From assembly GCA_028679035.1 (NCBI GenBank), contig JAJRCL010000037.1, positions 1 through 11,214 of the forward strand: DNA of 11,214 bases, given 5' to 3'. A program made the position numbers and the translations under genes. Shown piece by piece: positions 5,514 through 11,214 of this stretch (its first letter is position 1; each line of letters begins with the position of its first letter). This stretch comes from Methanomicrobiales archaeon. GTDB taxonomy: Archaea; Halobacteriota; Methanomicrobia; Methanomicrobiales; JACTUA01. The notes under the pieces were generated by a model. That model ran no database searches, had not been told where the DNA came from, and worked only from the letters and a program-made list of their open reading frames with translations.

Positions 5514-6256
5514 CAATCAGCCTCTATCCGGGGGGCGAGGAGATATTCCACACGCCCCTTCCCTCCCGCGATGGGGAATGAGAAGCGCACCGGGTGATCC
5601 ATGCCCAGGTAGATCTCGACCTCCTCTGCTTTCCCCATGACCTTTCCCATATCCTTCAGGTAATCGAGGGAAAAGAGCGATCGCGCCTGTACCGGCTTGA
5701 TGAACTTCACCTCGTCCTTCCCGAGTTCGAGACGGATGTGATCCGTGTCACCCTCGGCAGACATGTAGAAAATCGGGGCTGCCGGATCGATCCCCAGCGC
5801 AATCTTATCAGATACGACTGCGGCAGCCTTGATGGCAGAGTTCAGGGCATCGCCGGAGAGCACCACTTTCCCCGGCAGATCGATGGTCGGGGGATTAGGA
5901 TCCTTGCGTATCGTATTGACATCGAGGAGGGTTATGGAGTAGCGGTAGGACCGGAACGACAGCTCGAGCTTGTGCCCGGCATCGTCAAGGACCATCGATA
6001 AGGCATCTCCCTTTCCCATCATCCCGAGAATATTTTTCATCTTGGCAATATCGACCCCGAGCTCATGCCCGCTCGAGGAATAGGATTCGAATGCATCCTT
6101 CTGCAGTTCCAGTGAAACCATCGCGACATTCGCCGTATCGACGGCACGCGTACGGATCATCGACGGTTCGACATGCAGGCGGCACTCAGTCACAAGCGCG
6201 GCTATCGCATCGATCGATTCCCTGAATATATCGGCATCGATGGTGGATTTGAACAT
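5513..6256 (-). CDS. pcn: DNA polymerase sliding clamp (PCNA)
   Basis: The ring-shaped processivity factor that tethers replicative polymerases, ligase, FEN1 and other partners to DNA. The 247 residues match archaeal PCNA. The N terminus (MFKSTIDADIF), the RTRAVDTANVAMVSLEL segment (about 35-51), the connector loop between the two repeated domains (about residues 112-128, LLDVNTIRKDPNPP) and the C-terminal ending (YLLAPRIEAD) are typical. The two-domain layout implies a trimeric ring; only one clamp gene is seen here. Two adjacent ATG codons exist; the second, at 6256, is 5 bases after GGAGG and gives the canonical MFK start, while the first (6259) is only 2 bases from it. The gene is followed directly by priL (TGATG), so clamp and primase subunit should be made together from the TATA promoter upstream. 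Confidence 0.97.
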   Translation of the reverse strand: MFKSTIDADIFRESIDAIAALVTECRLHVEPSMIRTRAVDTANVAMVSLELQKDAFESYSSSGHELGVDIAKMKNILGMMGKGDALSMVLDDAGHKLELSFRSYRYSITLLDVNTIRKDPNPPTIDLPGKVVLSGDALNSAIKAAAVVSDKIALGIDPAAPIFYMSAEGDTDHIRLELGKDEVKFIKPVQARSLFSLDYLKDMGKVMGKAEEVEIYLGMDHPVRFSFPIAGGKGRVEYLLAPRIEAD

Positions 6257-6261
6257 CATTC

Positions 6262-6304
6262 CCTCCTAACAGACTCTATTATAAGGATATATAAAACATG
6301 TTTT
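6262..6304. promoter_or_regulatory. Shared AT-rich promoter region of pcn-priL and rlmE, with palindrome
   Basis: Toward pcn, the minus strand carries a strong TATA box TTTTATATAT (6296-6287), placing the transcript start near 6265-6270, followed by GGAGG (6266-6262) and the ATG at 6256. The same bases read TATATAAAA on plus and could serve rlmE, with a start near 6318. A perfect 12-base palindrome AAAACATGTTTT (6293-6304) abuts and partly overlaps the TATA box where the BRE would lie for pcn. A protein bound there could influence both directions; whether it does is inference. Confidence 0.65.
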
Positions 6305-6347
6305 GCGTGCAGGAATCCGTGGCAAGAGTTCCGCAGGAAGATACAGC

Positions 6348-7004
6348 GTGAATCCGAAATGGGCACACGACGCAGTGCACCGCAAGGCGGTGCGGGAGGG
6401 GTACCGATCGCGGGCGGTCTACAAGATCCGGGAGATCCAGAAACGGTTTTCCGTCATCCGCAGGAGCGACAATGTTGTCGACCTGGGGGCCGCCCCCGGT
6501 TCCTGGCTGCAGGAGCTGGTCACCCTTACGACGGGGACAGTGGTCGGCGTCGATCTCAACCCTATCGCACCGGTGGAGGGAGCGGTGACGCTGGTGGGGG
6601 ATTTCACGCTGCCGGAAACGCAGGAGGAAATTCTCCGGGCGGTCCCGGTCGTGAATGTCGTGGTGTGCGATGCCGCACCGAAGCTGTCCGGGCAGCGCAG
6701 TTATGACCAGGCGCGGGCCATCGATCTCGGCCTGCAGGCGCTCACGTTTGCGATCCGCACGCTGAAACCGGGAGGGAATTTCGTGGTGAAATCCTTCCAG
6801 GGCGAAGATTTTTCGTTTCTGCTGGACAGCGTCCGCCGGCAGTTCCGGGCGGTCCATGTCTTTCGCCCGGTTGCGACCCGGAAAGGCAGCGCCGAGACGT
6901 ACATTATTGGGAAGAACTTCATGGGAAGAAGCGGGAACGGGATGCAGGATGCCGGGAGCGCATCATCCCCCGATGTACCAGCAGATGATTCCCTGGACGA
7001 CTAA
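6348..7004 (+). CDS. rlmE: 23S rRNA 2'-O-ribose methyltransferase, RlmE/FtsJ family
   Basis: A SAM-dependent methyltransferase of the FtsJ/RrmJ family, which in E. coli methylates the 2'-OH of U2552 in 23S rRNA; in archaea the same role is assigned by homology. The 218 residues show GYRSRAVYK (18-26), the SAM loop VDLGAAPGSWLQ (44-55), VVGVDL (65-70), CDAAPKLSG (107-115), GGNFVVKSFQG (142-152) and KGSAETYIIGKNF (179-191). The catalytic K-D-K-E tetrad maps to Lys26, Asp108, Lys148 and Glu183. No in-frame ATG begins the gene: the frame opens at TTG 6303, but GTG at 6348 follows AGGA by 9 bases and gives an N terminus like relatives, which start a few residues before the conserved Trp. A short acidic tail ends the protein. 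It is transcribed away from pcn. The exact start is less certain than the identity. Confidence 0.92.
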   Translation: MNPKWAHDAVHRKAVREGYRSRAVYKIREIQKRFSVIRRSDNVVDLGAAPGSWLQELVTLTTGTVVGVDLNPIAPVEGAVTLVGDFTLPETQEEILRAVPVVNVVVCDAAPKLSGQRSYDQARAIDLGLQALTFAIRTLKPGGNFVVKSFQGEDFSFLLDSVRRQFRAVHVFRPVATRKGSAETYIIGKNFMGRSGNGMQDAGSASSPDVPADDSLDD

Positions 7005-7014
7005 CCCAATCCAC

Positions 7015-7020
7015 TTTTTT
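7015..7020 (+). terminator. T6 terminator after rlmE
   Basis: A run of six T begins 10 bases after the rlmE stop, in the 53-base convergent gap before the beta-propeller gene. It fits a hairpin-free archaeal terminator. Confidence 0.45.
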
Positions 7021-7050
7021 CCGTATCCCCTCCCCGAACGGTGCTTGAGT

Positions 7051-7055
7051 AAAAA
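7051..7055 (-). terminator. T5 terminator after the beta-propeller gene
   Basis: On the minus strand TCTTTTTACT follows the stop codon of the propeller gene within 2 bases. It forms a facing pair with the rlmE terminator, so each convergent gene has its own short T tract. Confidence 0.35.
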
Positions 7056-7057
7056 GA

Positions 7058-8290
7058 TCAGAATTTCCGCCATATCCGCACCGCGAGAACTGCCCCAAAG
7101 ATGGGCACCAGCATCGCTGCCGGTGCGCCGGCACGGGGAGTGGTCACCGGAACCGGTGTCACGACGGTCGTGACGCTCGTGTTCGGCGTTGCTTGTGTCA
7201 TTGTCTCTTCTGGTGGTGGAGATACTGTTGGTGACGGAGTTGTTCCAGAAGGAGAGGGCGCTACTGACGGCGTTGGTGAAACCGACGGAGTTGTGGAGAA
7301 AAGGTAGGTATTTCCATCACCGACGGTGACTCCCAGATAGTCCCCTTCCTGGGAGAGCGCTATCCCCCGCACCCAGCCGTTTACCGGCGTGTCCATGAGG
7401 GCAGTCCCGTTCCGTGCAAACAGCAGGATCCGGCGGGCATTTCCTCCCGCCGCGATGAACGAGCCGTCCTGTGAGATGTCCACATGGGTGACCCAGTCAC
7501 CGCTCTGCCGCTCCCAGATCGTCTGTCCTCCATTGTTCAGGAGGGAGATGGACCCATCCCTGCTCCCCACCACGATGCTCAGTGCATCTGCAGAAACCGC
7601 AAAATCCCCGATGGTGTCCCGTGCCAGAAACTGCCAGAGAAGGCTGCCACTGGGATGCAGGGCGAACAACCCGTTGTCAGCGCTCGCGAGAATCATGGGA
7701 GGCGAAGAAGAATAGAAAATTTCCGACACGCTCCCGTACGGTGCGTACTCCCACAGTGGTTCCATGCTGCGGTTTGCGAGCGCGATGCGATCCTTCGTCC
7801 CTACTGCCACCAGTGTCCCGTCGCGGGATACCCCGATCGAGATTGGTTGTATCGTTGCGTTCCTCCCGAGGACTTCACCGGCACTGTTGTACAGGACGGC
7901 CCCCTTGCCGGTCGCTGCCGCGACATAGTCTCCGTCCCGGGAGACTGCGATATCAGTGCAGGGAGCGCGTTCATCGTCGTTCCAGAGTGAGCGACCTGTC
8001 GGAAGGAGAAACCGCACGCCGCCATCGGTTGCTGCGACCAGGTACTCTCCCTGCGGCGAAAAAACCAGCTCTGTCGCCTGGAATCCGCCCCAGATCTTCT
8101 CTCCCGCCCGGGAATAGACGCTGATCCGATCACCCCCGACCGCGACATAGGTACCGTTGGCGGATACCGCTATACCAGCGGGGATCTCGGTCCCGACGGC
8201 ATGGACAACCCAGATCGGTTCACCCGCAGCTACCACCGGGGTAACCAGAAGAACCAGCAGCATAATCCCGAAAACAACGAACCTGTGCAT
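7058..8290 (-). CDS. Secreted beta-propeller protein with C-terminal membrane anchor
   Basis: A 410-residue surface protein. Residues 1-22 are a signal peptide (a hydrophobic stretch ending PVVAAGE). Eight degenerate repeats of about 38-40 residues follow, at about 38-67, 73-103, 111-141, 150-180, 189-219, 228-259, 268-299 and 307-332. Most show the pattern I-x-V-S-x-D/N-G-x-Y-V-A-x-G and end in a Trp-containing strand, as in WD40/PQQ-like propellers; together they suggest a seven- or eight-bladed propeller. Residues 333-385 are a Pro/Thr/Ser linker, likely a glycosylated stalk. The C terminus is a hydrophobic helix (390-405) followed by RIWRKF, a membrane anchor without a PGF motif. Similar proteins occur in Methanomicrobiales, some filed under DUF5711 (from memory). 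GGTGA precedes the ATG by 6-7 bases, and an in-frame TGA three codons upstream fixes the start. Ligand and partner are unknown. Confidence 0.85.
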   Translation of the reverse strand: MHRFVVFGIMLLVLLVTPVVAAGEPIWVVHAVGTEIPAGIAVSANGTYVAVGGDRISVYSRAGEKIWGGFQATELVFSPQGEYLVAATDGGVRFLLPTGRSLWNDDERAPCTDIAVSRDGDYVAAATGKGAVLYNSAGEVLGRNATIQPISIGVSRDGTLVAVGTKDRIALANRSMEPLWEYAPYGSVSEIFYSSSPPMILASADNGLFALHPSGSLLWQFLARDTIGDFAVSADALSIVVGSRDGSISLLNNGGQTIWERQSGDWVTHVDISQDGSFIAAGGNARRILLFARNGTALMDTPVNGWVRGIALSQEGDYLGVTVGDGNTYLFSTTPSVSPTPSVAPSPSGTTPSPTVSPPPEETMTQATPNTSVTTVVTPVPVTTPRAGAPAAMLVPIFGAVLAVRIWRKF

Positions 8291-8297
8291 AAGGCTT

Positions 8298-8325
8298 CAC
8301 CGGTCCCGTGAATCTGCACCGGTCC
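8298..8325. repeat. Two 9-base direct repeats upstream of the beta-propeller gene
   Basis: CACCGGTCC occurs at 8298-8306 and 8317-8325, starts spaced 19 bases apart, about two helical turns. Each contains the palindrome ACCGGT. On the minus strand the copy nearest the gene supplies its GGTGA ribosome-binding site. The pair lies in the 143-base divergent region between the propeller gene and moaA. It could be a regulator site or chance. Confidence 0.35.
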
Positions 8326-8384
8326 TGATGAAGGTAGCGTGTGGCATCACCGGGCGACTTGTCCTGAATCCAGTTCTCCACGAC

Positions 8385-8392
8385 TTTTATCT
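8385..8392 (+). promoter_or_regulatory. TATA element of moaA
   Basis: TTTTATCT preceded by CCACGAC forms a TATA-like element; a start about 25 bases downstream (near 8412) would give a leader of about 22 bases before the moaA ATG. No clear ribosome-binding site is seen in that leader. The same region on the minus strand shows no obvious TATA box at the right distance for the divergent propeller gene. Confidence 0.45.
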
Positions 8393-8433
8393 CTTCCAAT
8401 GCAGACAGGTACCAGGGAATTTTCAGATTTTTC

Positions 8434-9324
8434 ATGGCTCGTTCAGCTATTCTCGAAGACACGTTTGGAAGAGCGGTCACGAACCTTCGCATGTCCCTCA
8501 CCCAGCGGTGCAACCTCAAATGCATTTACTGCCATTCCGAAGGGGAAAAGGCGCCCGGAAGTGAACTTTCCGCAGAAGAAATCGGGGAAATTCTGACTAC
8601 CGCAGCTAACCTGGGTATACGGCATGTAAAGTTCACCGGCGGAGAACCGATGCTGCGGGACGACCTTGCAGATATCATCCGCCTCGTCCCCGGCACCATG
8701 AAGTGTTCCATGACGACCAACGCGACACTCCTTGCGGATGCAGCGGACGAGCTGAAGGAAGCAGGGCTTGATCGGGTAAATGTGAGCCTGGACAGCCTTG
8801 ATCCCGACAAGTACCGGCAGATTGCCGGAAAATCCCTGCTGAGCGATGTTATCGAAGGGATCCATGCTGCGGTCGCCGCCGGGCTTACACCGGTCAAGCT
8901 GAACATGGTGCTGATTGAAGGTGTCAATGAGACCGAGATCCCCCGTTTTCTGGAATTTGTACGCAACAACCGGGATCTCGTCCTCCAGGTGATCGAGCTC
9001 ATGGAATTCAACGACTGCAAGCTCCATGGGGACGTGGACAAGCTCGAAAAGGAAATCGCCCGTTCCGCCCGCACGATCATAACCCGCCGGATGCACCACC
9101 GCAAAAAGTACTGCCTGAACGGTGCGGAAGTGGAGGTAGTGCGCCCGCTCCACAATACAGAATTCTGCGCCTATTGCACCCGCCTGCGGGTAACCTCCGA
9201 CGGGAAATTGAAGCCCTGCCTGCTGCGCGCCGATAATCTCGTAGATGTGCGGGGAAAGAAGGGAAAAGAACTGGAACAGCTCTTTTTCGAAGCCGTGCGC
9301 AGAAGGGCACCGTTTTTCCATTAA
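8434..9324 (+). CDS. moaA: GTP 3',8-cyclase MoaA (molybdopterin biosynthesis, radical SAM)
   Basis: Catalyses the first step of molybdopterin synthesis, rearranging GTP to 3',8-cyclo-GTP. In methanogens the cofactor serves tungsten or molybdenum formylmethanofuran dehydrogenase and formate dehydrogenase. The 296-residue protein has the radical-SAM cluster motif CNLKCIYC (Cys26, 30, 33), the SAM-binding TGGEP (68-72) and the C-terminal second-cluster motif C-x2-C-x13-C (Cys245, 248, 262). Arg250 and Arg252 in CTRLR correspond to the GTP-binding arginines of characterised MoaA. The N-terminal RFG-like segment (FGRAVTNLRMSLT) is typical. The protein ends RRRAPFFH instead of the bacterial Gly-Gly tail, which may be usual for the archaeal group. 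It has its own TATA promoter and a T-rich terminator; no other moa gene is nearby. Confidence 0.94.
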   Translation: MARSAILEDTFGRAVTNLRMSLTQRCNLKCIYCHSEGEKAPGSELSAEEIGEILTTAANLGIRHVKFTGGEPMLRDDLADIIRLVPGTMKCSMTTNATLLADAADELKEAGLDRVNVSLDSLDPDKYRQIAGKSLLSDVIEGIHAAVAAGLTPVKLNMVLIEGVNETEIPRFLEFVRNNRDLVLQVIELMEFNDCKLHGDVDKLEKEIARSARTIITRRMHHRKKYCLNGAEVEVVRPLHNTEFCAYCTRLRVTSDGKLKPCLLRADNLVDVRGKKGKELEQLFFEAVRRRAPFFH

Positions 9325-9335
9325 CGACACCCTCC

Positions 9336-9346
9336 TTTTTTTATAG
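9336..9346 (+). promoter_or_regulatory. T-rich moaA terminator overlapping a TATA promoter
   Basis: TTTTTTTATAG begins 11 bases after the moaA stop. Its T7 (9336-9342) would end the moaA transcript, while TTTATAG within it forms a TATA-like box for the next gene. A start about 25 bases later (near 9367) falls just before the ATG at 9370, so that transcript would be almost leaderless. Confidence 0.45.
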
Positions 9347-9369
9347 ATCGTCCGTCCTATTGGAGGGAT

Positions 9370-9882
9370 ATGCAAGAGGTGAACGAGTACTTCCACGCGC
9401 TCCAGCATCTCTGGGAAAAATCCCTGATGATGGAAAATCCGTCTGAGTTTCACCCGGTCCTGTATTTTCATTTCATCGATACCCTGGCACATCTGGAATA
9501 TACCATGGGGACGTATGCATTCAGTTTCATGTCCATCCGGAATGAATTCTCCCGGGAATACCTCCGCTGGCGTTTTGATGAGGAAAAAAAGGGAGAACGG
9601 GTGTTTTTTGGTCCATTTATCAACTGGATGAAAAAGAAGTATCCGGACCAGTATGAGGATCTTCCGATGGTGTGGAAATATGTCTACGATGAAGAGTCCG
9701 GTGCAGAATACCGTTCACTACGCCTGGTACTCGATCCGGACAGCAACAGCCCGATTCCGGTGCGTTTCTTCTGGGATGCCGTGGATGAATTCTTTACCAC
9801 CCATTTCCTGCGCAGCCTCTACCAGGAGGGGGCACTGGGCAGACTCTTTACCGAATTCAGAAAGTCCGCAGAAGGATCCTAG
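9370..9882 (+). CDS. Uncharacterised 170-residue soluble protein
   Basis: I do not recognise this protein. It is rich in aromatic residues (many Phe, Tyr and Trp) and in acidic and basic residues, with no cysteine, signal peptide or membrane segment. Predicted character is mostly helical: helices about 1-20, 27-66, 82-105 and 133-166, with a more extended stretch RSLRLVLDPDSNSPIPVRFF around 115-134. His9, His13, His28, His34 and His41 lie in the first third but form no metal motif I can name. The ATG at 9370 is 2 bases after GGAGGGA (9362-9368). The gene ends 8 bases before the M20 hydrolase gene, so the two are probably one transcript and may act in one pathway. GC content and codon use resemble the neighbours, so nothing suggests recent transfer. 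Confidence 0.85.
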   Translation: MQEVNEYFHALQHLWEKSLMMENPSEFHPVLYFHFIDTLAHLEYTMGTYAFSFMSIRNEFSREYLRWRFDEEKKGERVFFGPFINWMKKKYPDQYEDLPMVWKYVYDEESGAEYRSLRLVLDPDSNSPIPVRFFWDAVDEFFTTHFLRSLYQEGALGRLFTEFRKSAEGS

Positions 9883-9890
9883 TATACCTC

Positions 9891-11078
9891 ATGTCTGAAG
9901 TCGCTGATCTCTGTGCAGAGCTGATCCGCATCCGCTCGGACAATCCCCCGGGGGATACCGCCGAGGTGATCGAGTATATCAGTGGGTATCTCGACGCGCT
10001 GGGAATCGACGGTACCATCGTACGACGGCGCGGGGGACGGTGCAACCTCGTCGCCGGGGACGTCCATGCCCCCCTGTTGTTCTGCGGGCATGTGGATGTT
10101 GTGCCGGCTATTCCTGCGGGATGGAAATTCAGCCCGTATAGCGGCACCGTTGCGGATGGGTACCTGTACGGGAGGGGAGCAAGCGACATGAAGGGAGGAT
10201 GTGCCGCTATTCTTGCTGCTGTGCACACCATCGTCGATACCGGGGATCCTCTTCCGGCTGCCCTTGCCTTTGTCTGCGATGAGGAGACCGGCGGGAGCCA
10301 TGGCATCGCGTATCTGGTGAAAAAACAGCTCATCCATCCTTCTGACTGCCTTATCGCAGAACCCACGCCCCCCTGCACCGTTGTCGTCGGCCAGAAAGGG
10401 CTCTGCCGGATCGATATGGATTTCCAGGGAACACCCGGCCACGGGTCTCTCTATCCCCGGATCGGGGTTTCCGCAGTAATGGAGGCCTTTAAGCTGCTTG
10501 CGCACCTGCGCACCATCCATGAACGGGAGTACCCGGTTCCGGAAGAAATCAGTGCCCTTATCGAAGCATCGTCCGTTGTGCTCGAGGAGGTATTCGGCGT
10601 TGCGGAGATCCAGGATATCCTGCGCAGGGTCACCTTCAACCCGGGAAGGATCCTCGGGGGAGAAAAAGCAAATATCATTGCCGAACACTGCCGGCTTGAG
10701 CTGGATATACGGATCCCCTGGGGTTGCACAGGATCCGAGATCGTTGCGGAAATCCGTGCCGTCTCCCCGCAGGCAACACTGCGGATTGTCGATTCTTCCG
10801 AACCGAACCACACGCCCCTGACTGCACCCATCGTTGCGACGACCTGCCGCCAGATCGAACGGGTGTATGCCCGGGCGGCAGTGCCCATCATCCAGTGGGC
10901 GGCGAGCGATGCGAAGGTTCTCCGGACCGCCGGGTTCAGCGTGGTCGAATATGGTCCCGGTGAGGTGACCACCCTGCATGGCATCGATGAGCTGGTATCG
11001 GTTGATGCGCTGGAAGCGGCTGCCGAGGTATACTGCGGGATTATTTGTTCTTACGCATCCGCATCCCGACCATCTTGA
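9891..11078 (+). CDS. M20-family zinc amidohydrolase (ArgE/DapE-like)
   Basis: A cytoplasmic dinuclear-zinc hydrolase of the M20 family, whose members remove acyl groups from amino acids (ArgE, DapE) or cleave dipeptides. The 395 residues contain FCGHVDVVP (64-72) with the zinc ligand His67, GRGASDMKGG (94-103) with the bridging Asp99, CDEETGG (129-135) with catalytic Glu131 and zinc ligand Glu132, Glu157 in AEPT, and His363 near the end (TLHGIDE). The lid domain with TPGHGS (181-186) lies between, its His184 reaching the active site across a dimer. All expected ligands are present. The start follows the upstream stop by 8 bases; AAGGAT about 14 bases upstream is the only ribosome-binding candidate. 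Which acyl-amino acid it uses cannot be read from the sequence: methanogens usually make diaminopimelate by the DapL route, so DapE is not the default call. Confidence 0.92.
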   Translation: MSEVADLCAELIRIRSDNPPGDTAEVIEYISGYLDALGIDGTIVRRRGGRCNLVAGDVHAPLLFCGHVDVVPAIPAGWKFSPYSGTVADGYLYGRGASDMKGGCAAILAAVHTIVDTGDPLPAALAFVCDEETGGSHGIAYLVKKQLIHPSDCLIAEPTPPCTVVVGQKGLCRIDMDFQGTPGHGSLYPRIGVSAVMEAFKLLAHLRTIHEREYPVPEEISALIEASSVVLEEVFGVAEIQDILRRVTFNPGRILGGEKANIIAEHCRLELDIRIPWGCTGSEIVAEIRAVSPQATLRIVDSSEPNHTPLTAPIVATTCRQIERVYARAAVPIIQWAASDAKVLRTAGFSVVEYGPGEVTTLHGIDELVSVDALEAAAEVYCGIICSYASASRPS

Positions 11079-11214
11079 CTAAAAGCCGGGCGTGGTTGCG
11101 CACCTCTTTTTTAAAGTTCATTTTGGAACACCCATGCGTGCGCACGTGCAGGGTCATGGGAACTGATGCGATCCGCATGCCCCGGAAGATCATTTTTGCG
11201 AGGATCTCTGCCGC
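11041..11214 (-). CDS. C-terminal end of a family 2 glycosyltransferase (partial)
   Basis: The last 57 codons and TAA stop of a gene entering from the right edge. The peptide includes AAEILAKMIFRGMRIASVPM followed by TLHVRTHGCSKMNFKKEVRN and ends MRMRKNK. This resembles the C-terminal part of DPM1-like family 2 glycosyltransferases, where E-I/L-x-K...G-x-x-I-x-E-V-P-V-T-x-x-x-R-x-x-G-x-S-K-M/L-N is typical; such enzymes transfer sugars to polyprenyl phosphate or in surface glycan assembly. Here the usual GESK reads GCSK. The catalytic N-terminal domain lies outside the window, so the substrate cannot be judged. The frame overlaps the M20 gene by 38 bases in convergent orientation. It is too short and edge-cut to stand out as a long reading frame but is well supported by the motif. 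Confidence 0.72.
   Translation of the reverse strand, partial: AAEILAKMIFRGMRIASVPMTLHVRTHGCSKMNFKKEVRNHARLLVKMVGMRMRKNK
11107..11112 (+). terminator. T6 terminator after the M20 hydrolase gene
   Basis: A plus-strand CTTTTTTAAA run starts about 28 bases after the M20 stop. It lies within the convergent glycosyltransferase gene, where it is the complement of the Phe-Lys-Lys codons. It is the first T run after the stop and a plausible end for the operon. Confidence 0.4.

Noticed and set aside
7230..7330. Repetitive-looking DNA in the beta-propeller gene
   Set aside because: This is the Pro/Thr/Ser linker coding sequence; the repeats are degenerate codons, not a separate repeat element.
8443..9492. 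349-codon open frame on minus, antisense to moaA and the following gene
   Set aside because: moaA is certain from its cluster motifs; the antisense product has no domain, and the frame crosses two real genes and the intergenic promoter.
9879..10979. 366-codon open frame on minus, antisense to the M20 gene
   Set aside because: The M20 gene has all its catalytic motifs; the antisense frame is a mirror of its codon bias.

Overview
The window looks like chromosomal DNA of a methanogenic euryarchaeon, most likely of the order Methanomicrobiales, with an estimated GC content in the mid to high 50s percent. Archaeal information-processing genes support this: ribosomal protein S17e, the PCNA clamp, the large primase subunit PriL and an archaeal-type FtsJ/RlmE methyltransferase. 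So do TATA/BRE-like promoters, oligo-T terminators without hairpins, GGAGG and GGTGA ribosome-binding sites, and secreted proteins with sortase-like or transmembrane C-terminal anchors. The species cannot be fixed by eye.

Layout. Bases 1-189 hold no convincing gene, only a possible promoter for a gene off the left edge. Next come two overlapping minus-strand genes for cell-surface or membrane proteins: a lipoprotein with a PGF-type C-terminal tail and a small two-helix membrane protein. Upstream of them is the minus-strand operon rps17e-dapA-dapB, which joins a ribosomal protein to two lysine/diaminopimelate enzymes. A stand-alone ThiN-like gene follows (minus). Divergent from it is a 60-residue membrane protein gene (plus), whose 3' end overlaps priL. 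The replication pair pcn-priL (minus) is coupled through a TGATG junction and shares a short AT-rich promoter region with the divergent rlmE (plus).

A minus-strand gene for a secreted beta-propeller anchored at its C terminus converges on rlmE. It diverges from moaA (plus), the radical-SAM enzyme of molybdopterin synthesis. After moaA come a 170-residue protein of unknown function and an M20-family zinc hydrolase, 8 bases apart and probably one operon. The right edge cuts a minus-strand gene whose last 57 residues look like the C terminus of a DPM1-like family 2 glycosyltransferase; its end overlaps the M20 gene by 38 bases.

Most of the window is ordinary core metabolism and replication. I see no mobile element, CRISPR array, tRNA, rRNA or obvious defence system. 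The points most worth a second look are the doubly anchored lipoprotein with its membrane partner, the motif-degenerate stand-alone ThiN, the unknown protein paired with the M20 hydrolase, and convergent overlaps in which lysine codons of one gene form the T-tract terminator of the other. Several starts were chosen over longer reading frames: pcn at 6256, priL at 5513, thiN-like at 4208 and rlmE at 6348.
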